Assembly: GCA_951812965.1 (NCBI GenBank)
Contig: OX638341.1
Coordinates: 2,648,438-2,712,437 of the forward strand
Reading direction: 5' to 3'
DNA length: 64,000 nucleotides
Source of the DNA: an uncultured Pseudohongiella sp.
GTDB lineage: Bacteria; Pseudomonadota; Gammaproteobacteria; Pseudomonadales; Pseudohongiellaceae
The position numbers and the translations under genes are program-made. The notes under the pieces were generated by a model that saw nothing but the letters and a program-made list of their open reading frames with translations, had not been told where the DNA came from and made no database searches. Of this stretch, positions 19,140 to 27,310 are shown in pieces. Each line of letters starts with the position of its first letter. Within the stretch, counting starts at the first letter, position 1.

Positions 19140-20666
19140 TCAAGTGACTTCGATAGGGTGCTGTTCGGCCATGTGACGACGCCAAAGCGCCGGGCCCGAT
19201 TCGTGAATCGATTCGCCGTTTACGTCGACCGCGACGGTCACCGGCATGTCTTCCACTTCGAATTCATGAATCGCTTCCATGCCGAGGTCCTCGAATGCGA
19301 TTACGCGCGCCGCGCGAATGGCCTTTGAGACCAGATACGCTGCGCCGCCGACCGCGATCAGGTAGACCGCCTTGTGCTTTTGAATCGCATCGATTCCCAC
19401 CGGGCCGCGCTCCGCCTTGCCGATCATGCCGAGAATTCCGGTATGCGCCAGCAGCTTGTCGGTGAACTTGTCCATGCGCGACGCCGTCGTCGGGCCGGCG
19501 GGACCGATGACTTCGCTACGAACGGGGTCGACCGGACCCACGTAATAAATGAACCGATTCTCCAGATCCACGCCTTCCGGAAGGGACTCGCCGGCTTCCA
19601 GCATGGCGAGCAATCGCTTGTGAGCCGCATCTCGCCCCGTCAGCAGCTTGCCGGAAAGCAGCAGGGTTTCGCCCGGGCGCCAGTTCGCGATTTCCTCGCT
19701 GTCGATAGTAGCGAGATTGACCTTGCGCGATCCGGCGGTTGCGTCCCAATCCAGCACCGGCCATCGATCCAGCGCCGGAGGCTTCAATTCCGCCACGCCG
19801 CTCCCGTCCAGGGTAAAGTGCGCGTGGCGGGTCGCCGCGCAATTGGGAATCATGGCGACGGGCAACGAGGCGGCATGGGTGGGATAGTCTAGAATCTTGG
19901 CGTCCAGCACGGTGGTCAGGCCGCCGAGTCCTTGAGCGCCGATGCCGAGGCGGTTGGCTCGCTCGACGATCTCCAGGCGCAGTTCCTCCTTGCGGTTCTG
20001 CGGCCCGCGCTCGCGCAATTCGTGGATATCGATCGAATCCATCAATGCCTCCTTGGCCAGCAGCGTCGCCTGCTCCGCGGTTCCGCCTACGCCGATTCCG
20101 AGCATACCCGGCGGGCACCAGCCGGCGCCCATTCCCGGCAGGGTGTCCACCACCCAGTCCGCCAGACTGTCGCTGGGATTGAGCATGGCCATGCGCGCCT
20201 TGTTTTCGGATCCGCCGCCTTTCGCCGCCAGCCGCACATGTATCGTGGAACCGGCAACCAGTCGCATGTGTATCACCGCCGGGGTGTTGTCTCCCGTATT
20301 CTTTCTGGCGCCGATCGGGTCGTCCAGGATCGACGCCCGCAGGACATTATCCGGCAACAGGTAGGCGCGGCGTACGCCTTCGTTGACCATGTCCGCGACG
20401 GACATGCCGCCTTCCCAGCGCACTTCCATGCCGATATCGAGGAAAACCGTGACGATGCCCGTGTCCTGGCAAATCGGCCGCTTGCCTTCAGCGCATAGCC
20501 GCGAGTTCACCAGAATCTGGGCCAGTGCGTCCCGGGCCGCAGGAGACTTTTCGCGTTTCCAGGCTTCATGCAGGGCGGCAATAAAATCGGGCGGGTGATA
20601 GTAGGAAATGTATTGCAGCGCGTCCGCCACGCTCTGGATCAGATCCTCGTTTTGAATCAGTGTCAT
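19140..20666 (-). CDS. Fumarate hydratase, class I (iron-sulfur)
   Basis: Oxygen-sensitive 4Fe-4S fumarase interconverting fumarate and malate in the TCA cycle. The 508-residue product joins the alpha domain (PICQDTGIVTVF with a cluster cysteine, AKGGGSENKARMAML, GWCPPGMLGIGVGGT, IPNCAATRHAHF) to the beta domain (GPTTASRMDKF, VYLIAVGGAAYLVSKAI, MEAIHEFEVEDMPVTVAVD), as in E. coli FumA/FumB. It overlaps the upstream small membrane-protein gene by 4 bases. Confidence 0.94.
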   Translation of the reverse strand: MTLIQNEDLIQSVADALQYISYYHPPDFIAALHEAWKREKSPAARDALAQILVNSRLCAEGKRPICQDTGIVTVFLDIGMEVRWEGGMSVADMVNEGVRRAYLLPDNVLRASILDDPIGARKNTGDNTPAVIHMRLVAGSTIHVRLAAKGGGSENKARMAMLNPSDSLADWVVDTLPGMGAGWCPPGMLGIGVGGTAEQATLLAKEALMDSIDIHELRERGPQNRKEELRLEIVERANRLGIGAQGLGGLTTVLDAKILDYPTHAASLPVAMIPNCAATRHAHFTLDGSGVAELKPPALDRWPVLDWDATAGSRKVNLATIDSEEIANWRPGETLLLSGKLLTGRDAAHKRLLAMLEAGESLPEGVDLENRFIYYVGPVDPVRSEVIGPAGPTTASRMDKFTDKLLAHTGILGMIGKAERGPVGIDAIQKHKAVYLIAVGGAAYLVSKAIRAARVIAFEDLGMEAIHEFEVEDMPVTVAVDVNGESIHESGPALWRRHMAEQHPIEVT

Positions 20667-21028
20667 TGTTCGAGTTTCCCTGAAAGCCTGTTCATTCTGC
20701 GCCTGGCGATGGACAAGCCCAGAAACAGCATCAAGGATGCCAGAGCGGCCAGAACCATGCCTGTCGCAAGCGCGGCAAGTCCCCTCGCTGCCGCCGCGGG
20801 ACCAGAACCGATCGTATCGAGAGCGATCACCATCAGGGCGGGCACCGCGGTTTCTTCTTCGCTGCGGGGGAAAACGGGCGTGAGAATCAATGCCGCCATG
20901 AAAGTACGCGTGAACCAGGAAGGCAAGCGCCCCAGAAGAGAGGTGAATCTCCAGAACACCAGGTAAAAGACGGTGCTGGAAGCCAGGTAAATAAACCAGA
21001 TTACAAGGTAATTCGTTTCACCGGCCAT
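20663..21028 (-). CDS. Small integral membrane protein of unknown function
   Basis: A 121-residue protein with about three hydrophobic segments: LVIWFIYLASSTVFYLVFW near the N-terminus, a middle segment around MAALILTPVFP, and a C-terminal helix ATGMVLAALASLMLFLGLSI followed by the basic tail ARRRMNRLSGK. No family is recognised. Its stop overlaps the fumarase ATG by 4 bases (ATGA), so translation of the two is probably coupled. Codon use resembles its neighbours, supporting a real gene. Confidence 0.75.
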   Translation of the reverse strand: MAGETNYLVIWFIYLASSTVFYLVFWRFTSLLGRLPSWFTRTFMAALILTPVFPRSEEETAVPALMVIALDTIGSGPAAAARGLAALATGMVLAALASLMLFLGLSIARRRMNRLSGKLEQ

Positions 21029-21083
21029 ACCGGCGTCTTCGCTTTGCTGACGGCCCCTTGCCGATAGTATTCATCATACCATG

Positions 21084-22259
21084 TCAGCCCGCCGCTTTTA
21101 CGCCGGCGCCGGGTATCAGCCTTGCAAACACGGGGGCCAGAACTTCCTGCCGCCAGCCTTGCATTTCGGGCGGCCAATCGATGTTTCCGGTCAATGACCA
21201 GGAATGCACGATTCTCTGCAACTGTTTTTTTCTGCCCAGCAATTCAGGGCTGACCGCAATGCGGCCGGCCTCCGCGACGACCAGTTCTCGGCATTTTTTC
21301 AGCAGGCCCCGCTGGGTATGATCGAGCGGAGCGAACTTCAGGCTCCGCTGCGGCGGAGCCGGCAAGGATGGCGCCTGCTGCAGGAAGTCGGCAAGTTTGT
21401 CCGCGAACTTGTCGGCAAAATTCGGATTCAGCCCGGGGGCGCTGCGGATCGCGTTCGAAGAGACGACTGCGCATTCCCCCAGATGCGCGGCGAGGGCCAC
21501 GAGATCCCTGTCCTCGACCAGCCAGTTGCGCGGCAGGTCCCTTGACCTGATTTCGCGTTCGCGCCAATAACATAATTGCTGTAACAGATGCAGACTGCGA
21601 TCATTCAGCGAATTGTTATCATTTAACTGCAAGTAGCTGAAAAACCACGACTCAGGATTCTCATCGCGTTCCGCTCCGGCAAGCAGACGGCGACAATCTT
21701 CGACAAACCAGGCATCGGCGTTCTTGGCTCGCAAGTCCGATTCGAACTTGTCCCGCAACTTCGGCAAGTACCGGACGTCATCCGCCGCGTATTGCATTTG
21801 CGAAGAACTCAGCGGCCGCTGCCGCCAGTTCGAACGAGTCTCGGATTTGTGCAACTCCACGTCACAGTATCTTTTCACGAGATCCCGGTAGCTGAGACTG
21901 AATCCGGCGCCGAGAAAGGCCGCCGCCAGTTGCGTATCGAACAGATCGGTCGGCAGGACGCCGAGCAAACGGTGCAGCAGCCCGAGGTCCTCGCCGGAGG
22001 CGTGAATGATGATCTGTGTTTGCGCCAGCAGGCGCCGGCAGGGCTCCCAGTCGGAAACGGTCAGCGGATCGACAAGATAGCAGCCGGATCCTACTCCGAA
22101 CTGCAGCAAGCCTACCTTGGCGTAAAACGTTCTGGTGCGGACGAACTCCGTATCAAGGCCTACAGCGGGCAATTTGCTCCATTCCCGGCATAGTTCGGCA
22201 AAGCGAGCCTGGTCGCTGACGTATTCGAATTTCGCGTCTATCGCGCTTGTGTGATTCAT
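21084..22259 (-). CDS. rnd: Ribonuclease D
   Basis: 3'-5' exoribonuclease for tRNA and stable-RNA 3' maturation. The 391-residue product has the DEDDy exonuclease motifs: VGLDTEFVRTRTF (Exo I), IHASGEDLGLLHRLLG (Exo II) and YAADDVRYLPKL (Exo III). An HRDC domain (ERREIRSRDLP-type start, then NWLVEDRDLVALA) and a second helical domain follow. It is the last gene of the dnaX-ybaB-recR-rnd run, starting 4 bases after the recR stop. Confidence 0.93.
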   Translation of the reverse strand: MNHTSAIDAKFEYVSDQARFAELCREWSKLPAVGLDTEFVRTRTFYAKVGLLQFGVGSGCYLVDPLTVSDWEPCRRLLAQTQIIIHASGEDLGLLHRLLGVLPTDLFDTQLAAAFLGAGFSLSYRDLVKRYCDVELHKSETRSNWRQRPLSSSQMQYAADDVRYLPKLRDKFESDLRAKNADAWFVEDCRRLLAGAERDENPESWFFSYLQLNDNNSLNDRSLHLLQQLCYWREREIRSRDLPRNWLVEDRDLVALAAHLGECAVVSSNAIRSAPGLNPNFADKFADKLADFLQQAPSLPAPPQRSLKFAPLDHTQRGLLKKCRELVVAEAGRIAVSPELLGRKKQLQRIVHSWSLTGNIDWPPEMQGWRQEVLAPVFARLIPGAGVKAAG

Positions 22260-22263
22260 CCGA

Positions 22264-22869
22264 TCACGCGCGCTTCATGTCCGTGCGTCCGGTAAACGCA
22301 TGTGTCAGGGTGCCGCCATCGGTGAATTCGAGCTCTCCGCCGACGGGAACGCCATGTGCGATTCTCGACACCACGACCGAGGAATCGCGCAACTGTTCGG
22401 CGATGTACCAGGCTGTGGCATCGCCTTCCACCGTTGCGTTACAGGCCAGGATCACTTCCTCGAATCCACCATCAGTGACCCGCTCCAGCAACAGTCCGAT
22501 ACCGAGTTGTTCAGGACCAATGCCGTCGATCGGTGAAAGATGACCCATCAACACGAAATACAGACCGCGATAAGTGCCCGCCTGTTCGATCGCCAATACA
22601 TCCGCGGGGGATTCGACCACGCAGCACAATTTCCGCTCCCGCGAAGCGTTTGCGCAAATTCCGCAGACTATCTCTTCGGTCAGATTGCGGCATTGACGGC
22701 AATTTCCGACTCGTTCCAAAGCGCCGCCAAGCGCCTCGCTCAGACGCCGGCCACCCTGCCGATTCCTTTCGAGCAAGTGCAAGGTCATGCGCTGGGCCGA
22801 TTTCTGCCCCACTCCGGGCAGACAGCGGAAAGCTTCGATCAATTCCTCGATCAGTGGGCTCGAACTCAT
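22264..22869 (-). CDS. recR: Recombination mediator RecR
   Basis: Acts with RecO/RecF to load RecA on gapped DNA. The 201-residue product has the N-terminal helix-hairpin-helix ([12 protein letters not shown]), the four-cysteine zinc finger ([18 protein letters not shown]), the Toprim core ([28 protein letters not shown]) and the C-terminal ATRVAHGVPVG-like stretch [15 protein letters not shown]. It sits in the conserved order dnaX-ybaB-recR. Confidence 0.97.
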   Translation of the reverse strand: MSSSPLIEELIEAFRCLPGVGQKSAQRMTLHLLERNRQGGRRLSEALGGALERVGNCRQCRNLTEEIVCGICANASRERKLCCVVESPADVLAIEQAGTYRGLYFVLMGHLSPIDGIGPEQLGIGLLLERVTDGGFEEVILACNATVEGDATAWYIAEQLRDSSVVVSRIAHGVPVGGELEFTDGGTLTHAFTGRTDMKRA

Positions 22870-22876
22870 GGTGGAC

Positions 22877-23197
22877 CTAGAACGGAAACTTGAATCCTTC
22901 CGGCAGACCGGCGAACCCGGTCATGCCCTGCATAGCCTGTTTGTTTTCGTGCTCGATCTTGCGAACCGCGTCATTGATCGCCGCGCAAATCAGGTCTTCC
23001 AGAATTTCCCTGTCTTCCCGCTGCAAGGCTTCGTCGATTTCCACCGCGATCGCATCGAAGCGGCCGTTCATGCGCACTTTCACCGCACCGGCCCCGGATT
23101 GACCCTCAACCACGGTTTCGGCCAATTCCTGTCTGGCCTGCTCCATCTTTTCCTTGACCTGTTTCGCATGCTTCATCAATTCATTGAAGTCGGTCAT
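22877..23197 (-). CDS. YbaB/EbfC nucleoid-associated protein
   Basis: Small DNA-binding dimer of 106 residues. The product has the long N-terminal helix ([20 protein letters not shown]), the beta-sheet [19 protein letters not shown], and a C-terminal helix ([19 protein letters not shown]). Its ATG overlaps the dnaX stop by 4 bases and it is followed 7 bases later by recR, the conserved arrangement. Confidence 0.95.
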   Translation of the reverse strand: MTDFNELMKHAKQVKEKMEQARQELAETVVEGQSGAGAVKVRMNGRFDAIAVEIDEALQREDREILEDLICAAINDAVRKIEHENKQAMQGMTGFAGLPEGFKFPF

Positions 23198-24663
23198 CGA
23201 TCACCTCGGCTTTGCGATGGGATGATGCTATCCCTGATCACCTTTCCGGAAAAATTCTTCAGCATTTGCTGCACGTTCGAATCGTTCTCGAACTCGGCAA
23301 CCAGGCCGTCGGCCGAATCCGGCGATTCTTGCGCGGCCGCACTGCCGTTGCTCTTGTTTATCGGCGCGGCGTCCTGAATTTCATCCACTACATCGCTGGA
23401 GTCGATTACCGATTCTTGCGCGCCATCCGCATCCGCGGTCTCCGGAATTTCAGGCGCTGCTTCCCTGATTGCCGGCTCGGGTTGGGCGGCTGCGACGCTA
23501 TCCGCGGGCGCTATTTTCTCCTGCCCGCCCTCATCGTCGGATGAACCGGAATCATCTTGCGCCTCGACAGCAGCCACGGGATCGGGCGCGAACACCAGCA
23601 TGCGCAACAGCAGCATTTCGAATGCCGCGCGCATGTCTCCCGGCAGGTACAGCTCCTCCCTGCCCTTGTTCCCGATCTGGTAATACAGTTGCAGATCTTC
23701 CGCGCTGAACTTGCCCGCTAGTTCGATAATTTCCTGGCGGTCGCCCAGACTGTTGTCGATGGCTTCGGGAAAAGCCTGGGCAATGGCCAGGCGGTGCAAA
23801 GTGGAGAGCAGGCTGTCGAGGGTCTGGGCATAGTCCGGAATCTGTCCGGCCAGATTACCGGTAATTGCCAGTACGGCGCGCAAATCCCCGGAAGCCATCG
23901 CCCGCAGTAATTCAAAAACCTGTCTCTGGGGTGGAATTCCGAGCATTTCCACTACGGACTCGGCGCTGATCTTGCCCTGGCAATAGGAAATCGCCTGATC
24001 GAGCAGGGTCAAGGCGTCGCGCATGCTGCCGCCGGCTGCGGCGGCGATTTGCCAGAGCGCGTCCTGCTCGCATTCGATCTTCTCCTGCTTAAGCACCGGA
24101 CCGAGATATTTCACGATCGTGTTCGGACTCAGGTTCTTTAGATTGAATTGCAGGCAGCGCGAGAGAATCGTCACCGGCAATTTCTGCGGATCGGTCGTGG
24201 CGAACAGGAATTTGACGTGGTCGGGCGGCTCTTCCAGCGTTTTCAGCAGGGCGTTGAAGCTGTGGGTGGAAAGCATATGCACTTCGTCGATCAGATAAAC
24301 CTTGAAGCGCGCCTGGGAAGGCGCGTATTGCACGTTTTCCAGCAATTCCCGGGTATCTTCCACCTTGGTGCGCGAAGCGGCGTCGATTTCGTACAGATCG
24401 AGGAAGCTGCCGCCGCTTATTTCGGTACAGGCGCCGCAGGCATTGCACGGTTTCGAACTGATGCCCTGCTCGCAATTGAAGCACTTGGCGAGAATACGGG
24501 CCAATGTGGTCTTGCCGGTTCCCCGGGTGCCGGTGAAAAGATAGGCGTGATGCAAGCGCTGGTTATCGAGCGCGTTGATCAGGGTCTTGAGAACATGCTC
24601 CTGTCCGGCGACCTGACTGAAATCGCCGGGCCGCCATTTCCTGGCGAGTACCTGGTAGCTCAT
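23194..24663 (-). CDS. dnaX: DNA polymerase III subunit tau/gamma
   Basis: Clamp-loader ATPase. The ATG at 24663 gives MSYQVLARKWRP, the standard DnaX N-terminus; the open frame to 24747 runs into the SRP RNA and is excluded. The product is 489 residues: Walker A GTRGTGKTT (about 45-53), zinc cysteines 64, 73, 76 and 79, Walker B YLIDEVHML, and the sensor SRC. An acidic, alanine-rich linker (about 395-470) precedes a short C-terminus containing FENDSNVQQMLKNF. It is shorter than E. coli tau (643) and longer than gamma (431), lacking most of domain V. No clear slippery A-tract was found. Confidence 0.95.
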   Translation of the reverse strand: MSYQVLARKWRPGDFSQVAGQEHVLKTLINALDNQRLHHAYLFTGTRGTGKTTLARILAKCFNCEQGISSKPCNACGACTEISGGSFLDLYEIDAASRTKVEDTRELLENVQYAPSQARFKVYLIDEVHMLSTHSFNALLKTLEEPPDHVKFLFATTDPQKLPVTILSRCLQFNLKNLSPNTIVKYLGPVLKQEKIECEQDALWQIAAAAGGSMRDALTLLDQAISYCQGKISAESVVEMLGIPPQRQVFELLRAMASGDLRAVLAITGNLAGQIPDYAQTLDSLLSTLHRLAIAQAFPEAIDNSLGDRQEIIELAGKFSAEDLQLYYQIGNKGREELYLPGDMRAAFEMLLLRMLVFAPDPVAAVEAQDDSGSSDDEGGQEKIAPADSVAAAQPEPAIREAAPEIPETADADGAQESVIDSSDVVDEIQDAAPINKSNGSAAAQESPDSADGLVAEFENDSNVQQMLKNFSGKVIRDSIIPSQSRGDR

Positions 24664-24711
24664 GCCCGTCCATCGTCGCCTTCCCGCGTGGGGGAAGCCG
24701 GTCTTGTGTTT

Positions 24712-24830
24712 GGGGTGGTAGCCCTTGCCAGCCACACCGCGGCACATGCTTCAGTTACTACCGTTGCTCCCTTCCGGGCCTGGCGGGGTTCATAACCTGT
24801 CATTGCGCGGGGACCGGCAAGAGTTACCAC
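24712..24830 (-). ncRNA. ffs: Signal recognition particle 4.5S RNA
   Basis: On the minus strand the apical SRP hairpin reads AACCCCGCCAGGCCCGGAAG followed by GGAGCAACGG, the conserved Ffh-binding region (GGAAG tetraloop with asymmetric bulge). The ends pair as GUGGUA with UACCAC (24825-24830 with 24715-24720) and CUCUUGCC with GGCAAGGG. Limits are set by this pairing and are good to a few bases. It lies directly upstream of dnaX, a common gammaproteobacterial position. TAGTAT about 6 bases before the 5' end is a plausible -10 box. Confidence 0.93.
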
Positions 24831-24857
24831 TGAGAATACTATCACGACCTTGGCGTT

Positions 24858-24981
24858 GGTGGCTTCGATCCGTCGCCGTCGGGCCAGGGAGTGTGCAGCG
24901 GACGCTGTAGATACGTCCATGTACGCTTCGAGCTCGACATCCTGTCTCGCACGCCCGCTGCACACTCCCTGGCCCGACGGC
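24858..24981. repeat. 27-bp-arm inverted repeat upstream of ffs
   Basis: Arms GCCGTCGGGCCAGGGAGTGT (start of 24875-24901) and its exact complement (24955-24981) flank a 53-base loop. Just outside the left arm, 24858-24879 reads GGTGGCTTCGATCCGTC plus GCCGT, which matches the terminal repeat of the 312-bp element at 52698-53009 with one mismatch in 22. This suggests related non-coding mobile elements. No reading frame here is convincing. Confidence 0.8.
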
Positions 24982-25028
24982 AACTCACGTTGTGCAAACA
25001 CGCATCCACTTCCGGTCCCCTCCGTCCA

Positions 25029-25203
25029 TGTCATTGTCATTCTGCGCGTAGCGAAGCGGAGTCGCAGAATCTCCCCGGGTCCCGCACCACCCCAAAGAGA
25101 TTCCGCGACAAAATGGCAGGATTGCCATTTTGGACGGCGTGTAACGCCGCCCCACAGGGGCGAGGGGCATGGATGCCCCGAGTCACTTCGCGCGGAATGA
25201 CAG
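25029..25203. repeat. Dispersed GATTC-type inverted-repeat element
   Basis: The ends are imperfect inverted repeats: TGTCATTCTGCGCG near 25029 and CGCGCGGAATGACA near 25203. Internal hairpins include CTGCGCGTAGCGAAGCGGAG and TCGCAGAATCTC, plus AAAATGGCA/TGCCATTTT around 25113-25132. The GATTCTGCG core also occurs at 6577-6616. With the preceding inverted repeat it accounts for most of the 489-base gap between ffs and the sugar dehydrogenase gene. Confidence 0.7.
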
Positions 25204-25319
25204 GGGCCAGGGAGGTCGGGCAGTGAATTGAGGTTACTGGTACAAGATGCTCAAGAAGCCGTGGACTTGTGGCGGTGGCGCCGTTTATTCTTCGAGCGAG
25301 TGGAAATGGGGCTGGAACT

Positions 25320-26537
25320 ATGTCTGGGAAATGGTTGGCGATCAGATTATTCATGGTAGCGTTGGGTTCGGGGGTGGCCGGGTTCGGGATAGCTCAGAGT
25401 ACTCCCTTCGATGGCCAGGTAACGCCGAGCCAGCCGTTCACGATGCAGACTTTTGGTATCGACGAGGTGCTTGTCACGCCGGTGGCGATCGGGTTGGCGA
25501 ATCCGTTCGATATGGCTTTTCGGGGTAATGGCGACATTCTCGTTACCGAGCGTTATACGGGAAAACTCAGGGTGGTCCGGGATGGGCGGCTGCTTGAGAA
25601 CGACTTGTCCGGCTTGCCGGAAATGTATTCGGGCGAGTTCAGGGCCGGGCTGATGGCGGTCGAGGTGCATCCCGAAGACGACAGCATCGTCTATCTGACG
25701 TATACCAAGCCGATCGTGGTTGACGGTGAGCCGGACAGGACCGTGGCTCTGCTAAGAGCGCGCATTGTCGAAGACAGGCTTGCGGAGGTCGAGGAAATCT
25801 TCGCGGCGAAGGGCCTTGACCGCGGCATAGCGGCTTCTCAATTGCTGTTCACGCCGGACGGAAAGTTGCTGATGTCCCTCGGCGGCGCCTATGTGTATGC
25901 GGGCATTGGAGATTACGCCCAGGACCCTGAAATCCATTACGGCAAACTGCTACGCCTGAACGATGACGGTTCGGCGCCCGCCGACAATCCGTTCGTTGCG
26001 AACGGAGAATACCTGCCCGAGGTCTACACCGTAGGCCACCGCAACATCATCGGCCTTTCCTGGCATCCGGAAACTGGAGAATTGTGGGCGACGGAAAACG
26101 GGCCCCAGGGCGGCGACGAGGCAAACGTCATCAGGGCCGGTGAAAATTACGGCTGGCCGATCGTTTCCTACAGCCGCCAATATCGCGGCGACCGCGTTTC
26201 CGAGCGTCCATGGGACGCCCGTTTCGTCGATCCGGAAGTTATCTGGTGGCCGTCGATCGCACCCGCGTCGATGATTTTCTATTCGGGCGACAAGCTACCC
26301 GAATGGCAGGGAAACATGCTCGTCGGCTCGATGATGGAAGGCCGAATCCCCGGCACGGGACATATTGAACGCGTCGTATTCAACAGCCGGGGCCAGGAAA
26401 TCCGCCGCGAAAGCATTCTGCGCCAGTTGAAATCCCGAGTAACCGGCGTGGCCCAAAGCCCGGATGGCTATCTGTACGTCCTCCTCGACGAGGAAAACGG
26501 CGCTCTTTTGCGCCTTGAGACTGCTCAGCAGCACTAA
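25320..26537 (+). CDS. PQQ-type sugar dehydrogenase, secreted (YliI-like)
   Basis: A 405-residue six-bladed beta-propeller of the soluble aldose/glucose dehydrogenase family, expected to oxidise sugars in the periplasm with PQQ. From the ATG at 25320 a signal peptide is visible (LAIRLFMVALGSGVAGFGIAQ). Family motifs are GLANPFDMAFRGNGDILVTER, GLMAVEVHP, GHRNIIGLSWHPETGELWATENGPQGGDE and the late GRIPGTGHIERVVF. An in-frame GTG at 25269 would put 17 residues before the signal peptide. No PQQ synthesis gene is in this window. Confidence 0.88.
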   Translation: MSGKWLAIRLFMVALGSGVAGFGIAQSTPFDGQVTPSQPFTMQTFGIDEVLVTPVAIGLANPFDMAFRGNGDILVTERYTGKLRVVRDGRLLENDLSGLPEMYSGEFRAGLMAVEVHPEDDSIVYLTYTKPIVVDGEPDRTVALLRARIVEDRLAEVEEIFAAKGLDRGIAASQLLFTPDGKLLMSLGGAYVYAGIGDYAQDPEIHYGKLLRLNDDGSAPADNPFVANGEYLPEVYTVGHRNIIGLSWHPETGELWATENGPQGGDEANVIRAGENYGWPIVSYSRQYRGDRVSERPWDARFVDPEVIWWPSIAPASMIFYSGDKLPEWQGNMLVGSMMEGRIPGTGHIERVVFNSRGQEIRRESILRQLKSRVTGVAQSPDGYLYVLLDEENGALLRLETAQQH

Positions 26538-26644
26538 CGTGGGAAGAAACTCACTTTTGGATTCACTACCCACTGGGTAGCGAATTGCAGACAACTTGAA
26601 ATTTGATACTCAGTGGGCACTAGATTCCTAATCCATGTGCGAAA

Positions 26645-26899
26645 TCAATAGTGGTACCTGCATTGTGCGATCAGTAGCTTGTCGGTTTCGACGCGATACA
26701 CGAGACGGTGTTCGCGGTTAAGACGTCGTGACCACCAGCCCGACAGCGATCCTTTCAATGGTTCGGGCTTTCCCGTTCCGCTAAAGGGCGTTCGCGAACA
26801 TTCCTTGATGAGACTGTTCAGCCTGGACAGCAACTTTTGATCGAACTGTTGCCAGTGGAGGTAATCCTCCCAGGCCTTTTCATGAAACACGATCTTCAC
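26645..26899 (-). CDS. Txe/YoeB family toxin
   Basis: An 84-residue RelE-fold mRNA interferase that probably cleaves mRNA on the ribosome. It matches the YoeB pattern: AWEDYLHWQQFDQKLLSRLN, the central GKPEPLKGSLSGWWSRRLNREHRLVY and the C-terminal LLIAQCRYHY, where the basic residues and terminal His-Tyr are the catalytic set. The start is GTG at 26899, and GTGA overlaps the antitoxin stop by 4 bases. Full-length and apparently intact. Confidence 0.92.
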   Translation of the reverse strand: MKIVFHEKAWEDYLHWQQFDQKLLSRLNSLIKECSRTPFSGTGKPEPLKGSLSGWWSRRLNREHRLVYRVETDKLLIAQCRYHY

Positions 26900-27150
26900 T
26901 CAATAAGGGTGTGTTCTTCGCCTTTGCCTGCGTCAAGTTCTGCAATGGCGGTGCGCAGCCTTTCCGAATTTCCGGGGCTGCGTAATAGATAGCTTGTCTC
27001 TTCGTAGGAGGCGAAATCGTCCAGAGCAATGAGTACGACGGCAGACTTGCCACCGCTTCGTGTGATAAGCACTGGTTCGTGGTCGCTGGCCACATCATTG
27101 ATCGTTGCGGACAGATTACGACGAAGTTCGGTAACGGATGTAGTCTTCAT
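26896..27150 (-). CDS. Phd/YefM family antitoxin
   Basis: An 84-residue antitoxin with the N-terminal Phd/YefM DNA-binding fold (MKTTSVTELRRNLSATINDVASDHEPVLITRSGGKSAVVLIALDDF) and a disordered acidic C-terminus that should wrap the toxin. The ATG at 27150 gives the typical MKTTSV start; the frame running to 27273 crosses the tRNA-Ser gene and is excluded. It precedes and overlaps the YoeB-type toxin, the standard autoregulated order. Confidence 0.92.
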   Translation of the reverse strand: MKTTSVTELRRNLSATINDVASDHEPVLITRSGGKSAVVLIALDDFASYEETSYLLRSPGNSERLRTAIAELDAGKGEEHTLIE

Positions 27151-27158
27151 GTTAAAAA

Positions 27159-27176
27159 TGTACTTGATAACGTACA
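27159..27176. promoter_or_regulatory. Probable toxin-antitoxin operator
   Basis: The inverted repeat TGTACTTGATAACGTACA lies 8 bases upstream of the antitoxin ATG. YefM-type antitoxins are known to bind TGTACA-core palindromes at their own promoter, so this is likely the autoregulatory site. Here the half-sites are TGTAC and GTACA, 8 bases apart. Confidence 0.6.
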
Positions 27177-27199
27177 CGAATGCAATATCCATGGGCATT

Positions 27200-27287
27200 T
27201 GGCGGTGAGAGAGGGATTCGAACCCTCGATGCCTTTCGACATACACACTTTCCAGGCGTGCTCCTTCGACCACTCGGACATCTCACC
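27200..27287 (-). tRNA. tRNA-Ser (GGA)
   Basis: Acceptor arms GGTGAGA (27287-27281) and TCTCACC (27210-27204) pair, followed by discriminator G and an encoded CCA at 27200-27202. The anticodon loop CTGGAAA gives anticodon GGA, reading UCC/UCU. A long variable arm typical of serine tRNAs (around ATGTCGAAAGGCAT) and the T loop GGTTCGAATCC are present. The gene abuts the toxin-antitoxin promoter region. Confidence 0.95.
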
Positions 27288-27310
27288 GAATTCGGTATTG
27301 GCTCCCTTCC

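Noticed and set aside
23194..24663. Programmed frameshift site in dnaX
   Set aside because: No A-AAA-AAG-type heptamer with a downstream stem was found in the gene.
26565..26583. Palindrome CTACCCACTGGGTAG after the sugar dehydrogenase gene as a terminator
   Set aside because: Short stem with a central mismatch and no T-tract; too weak to call.
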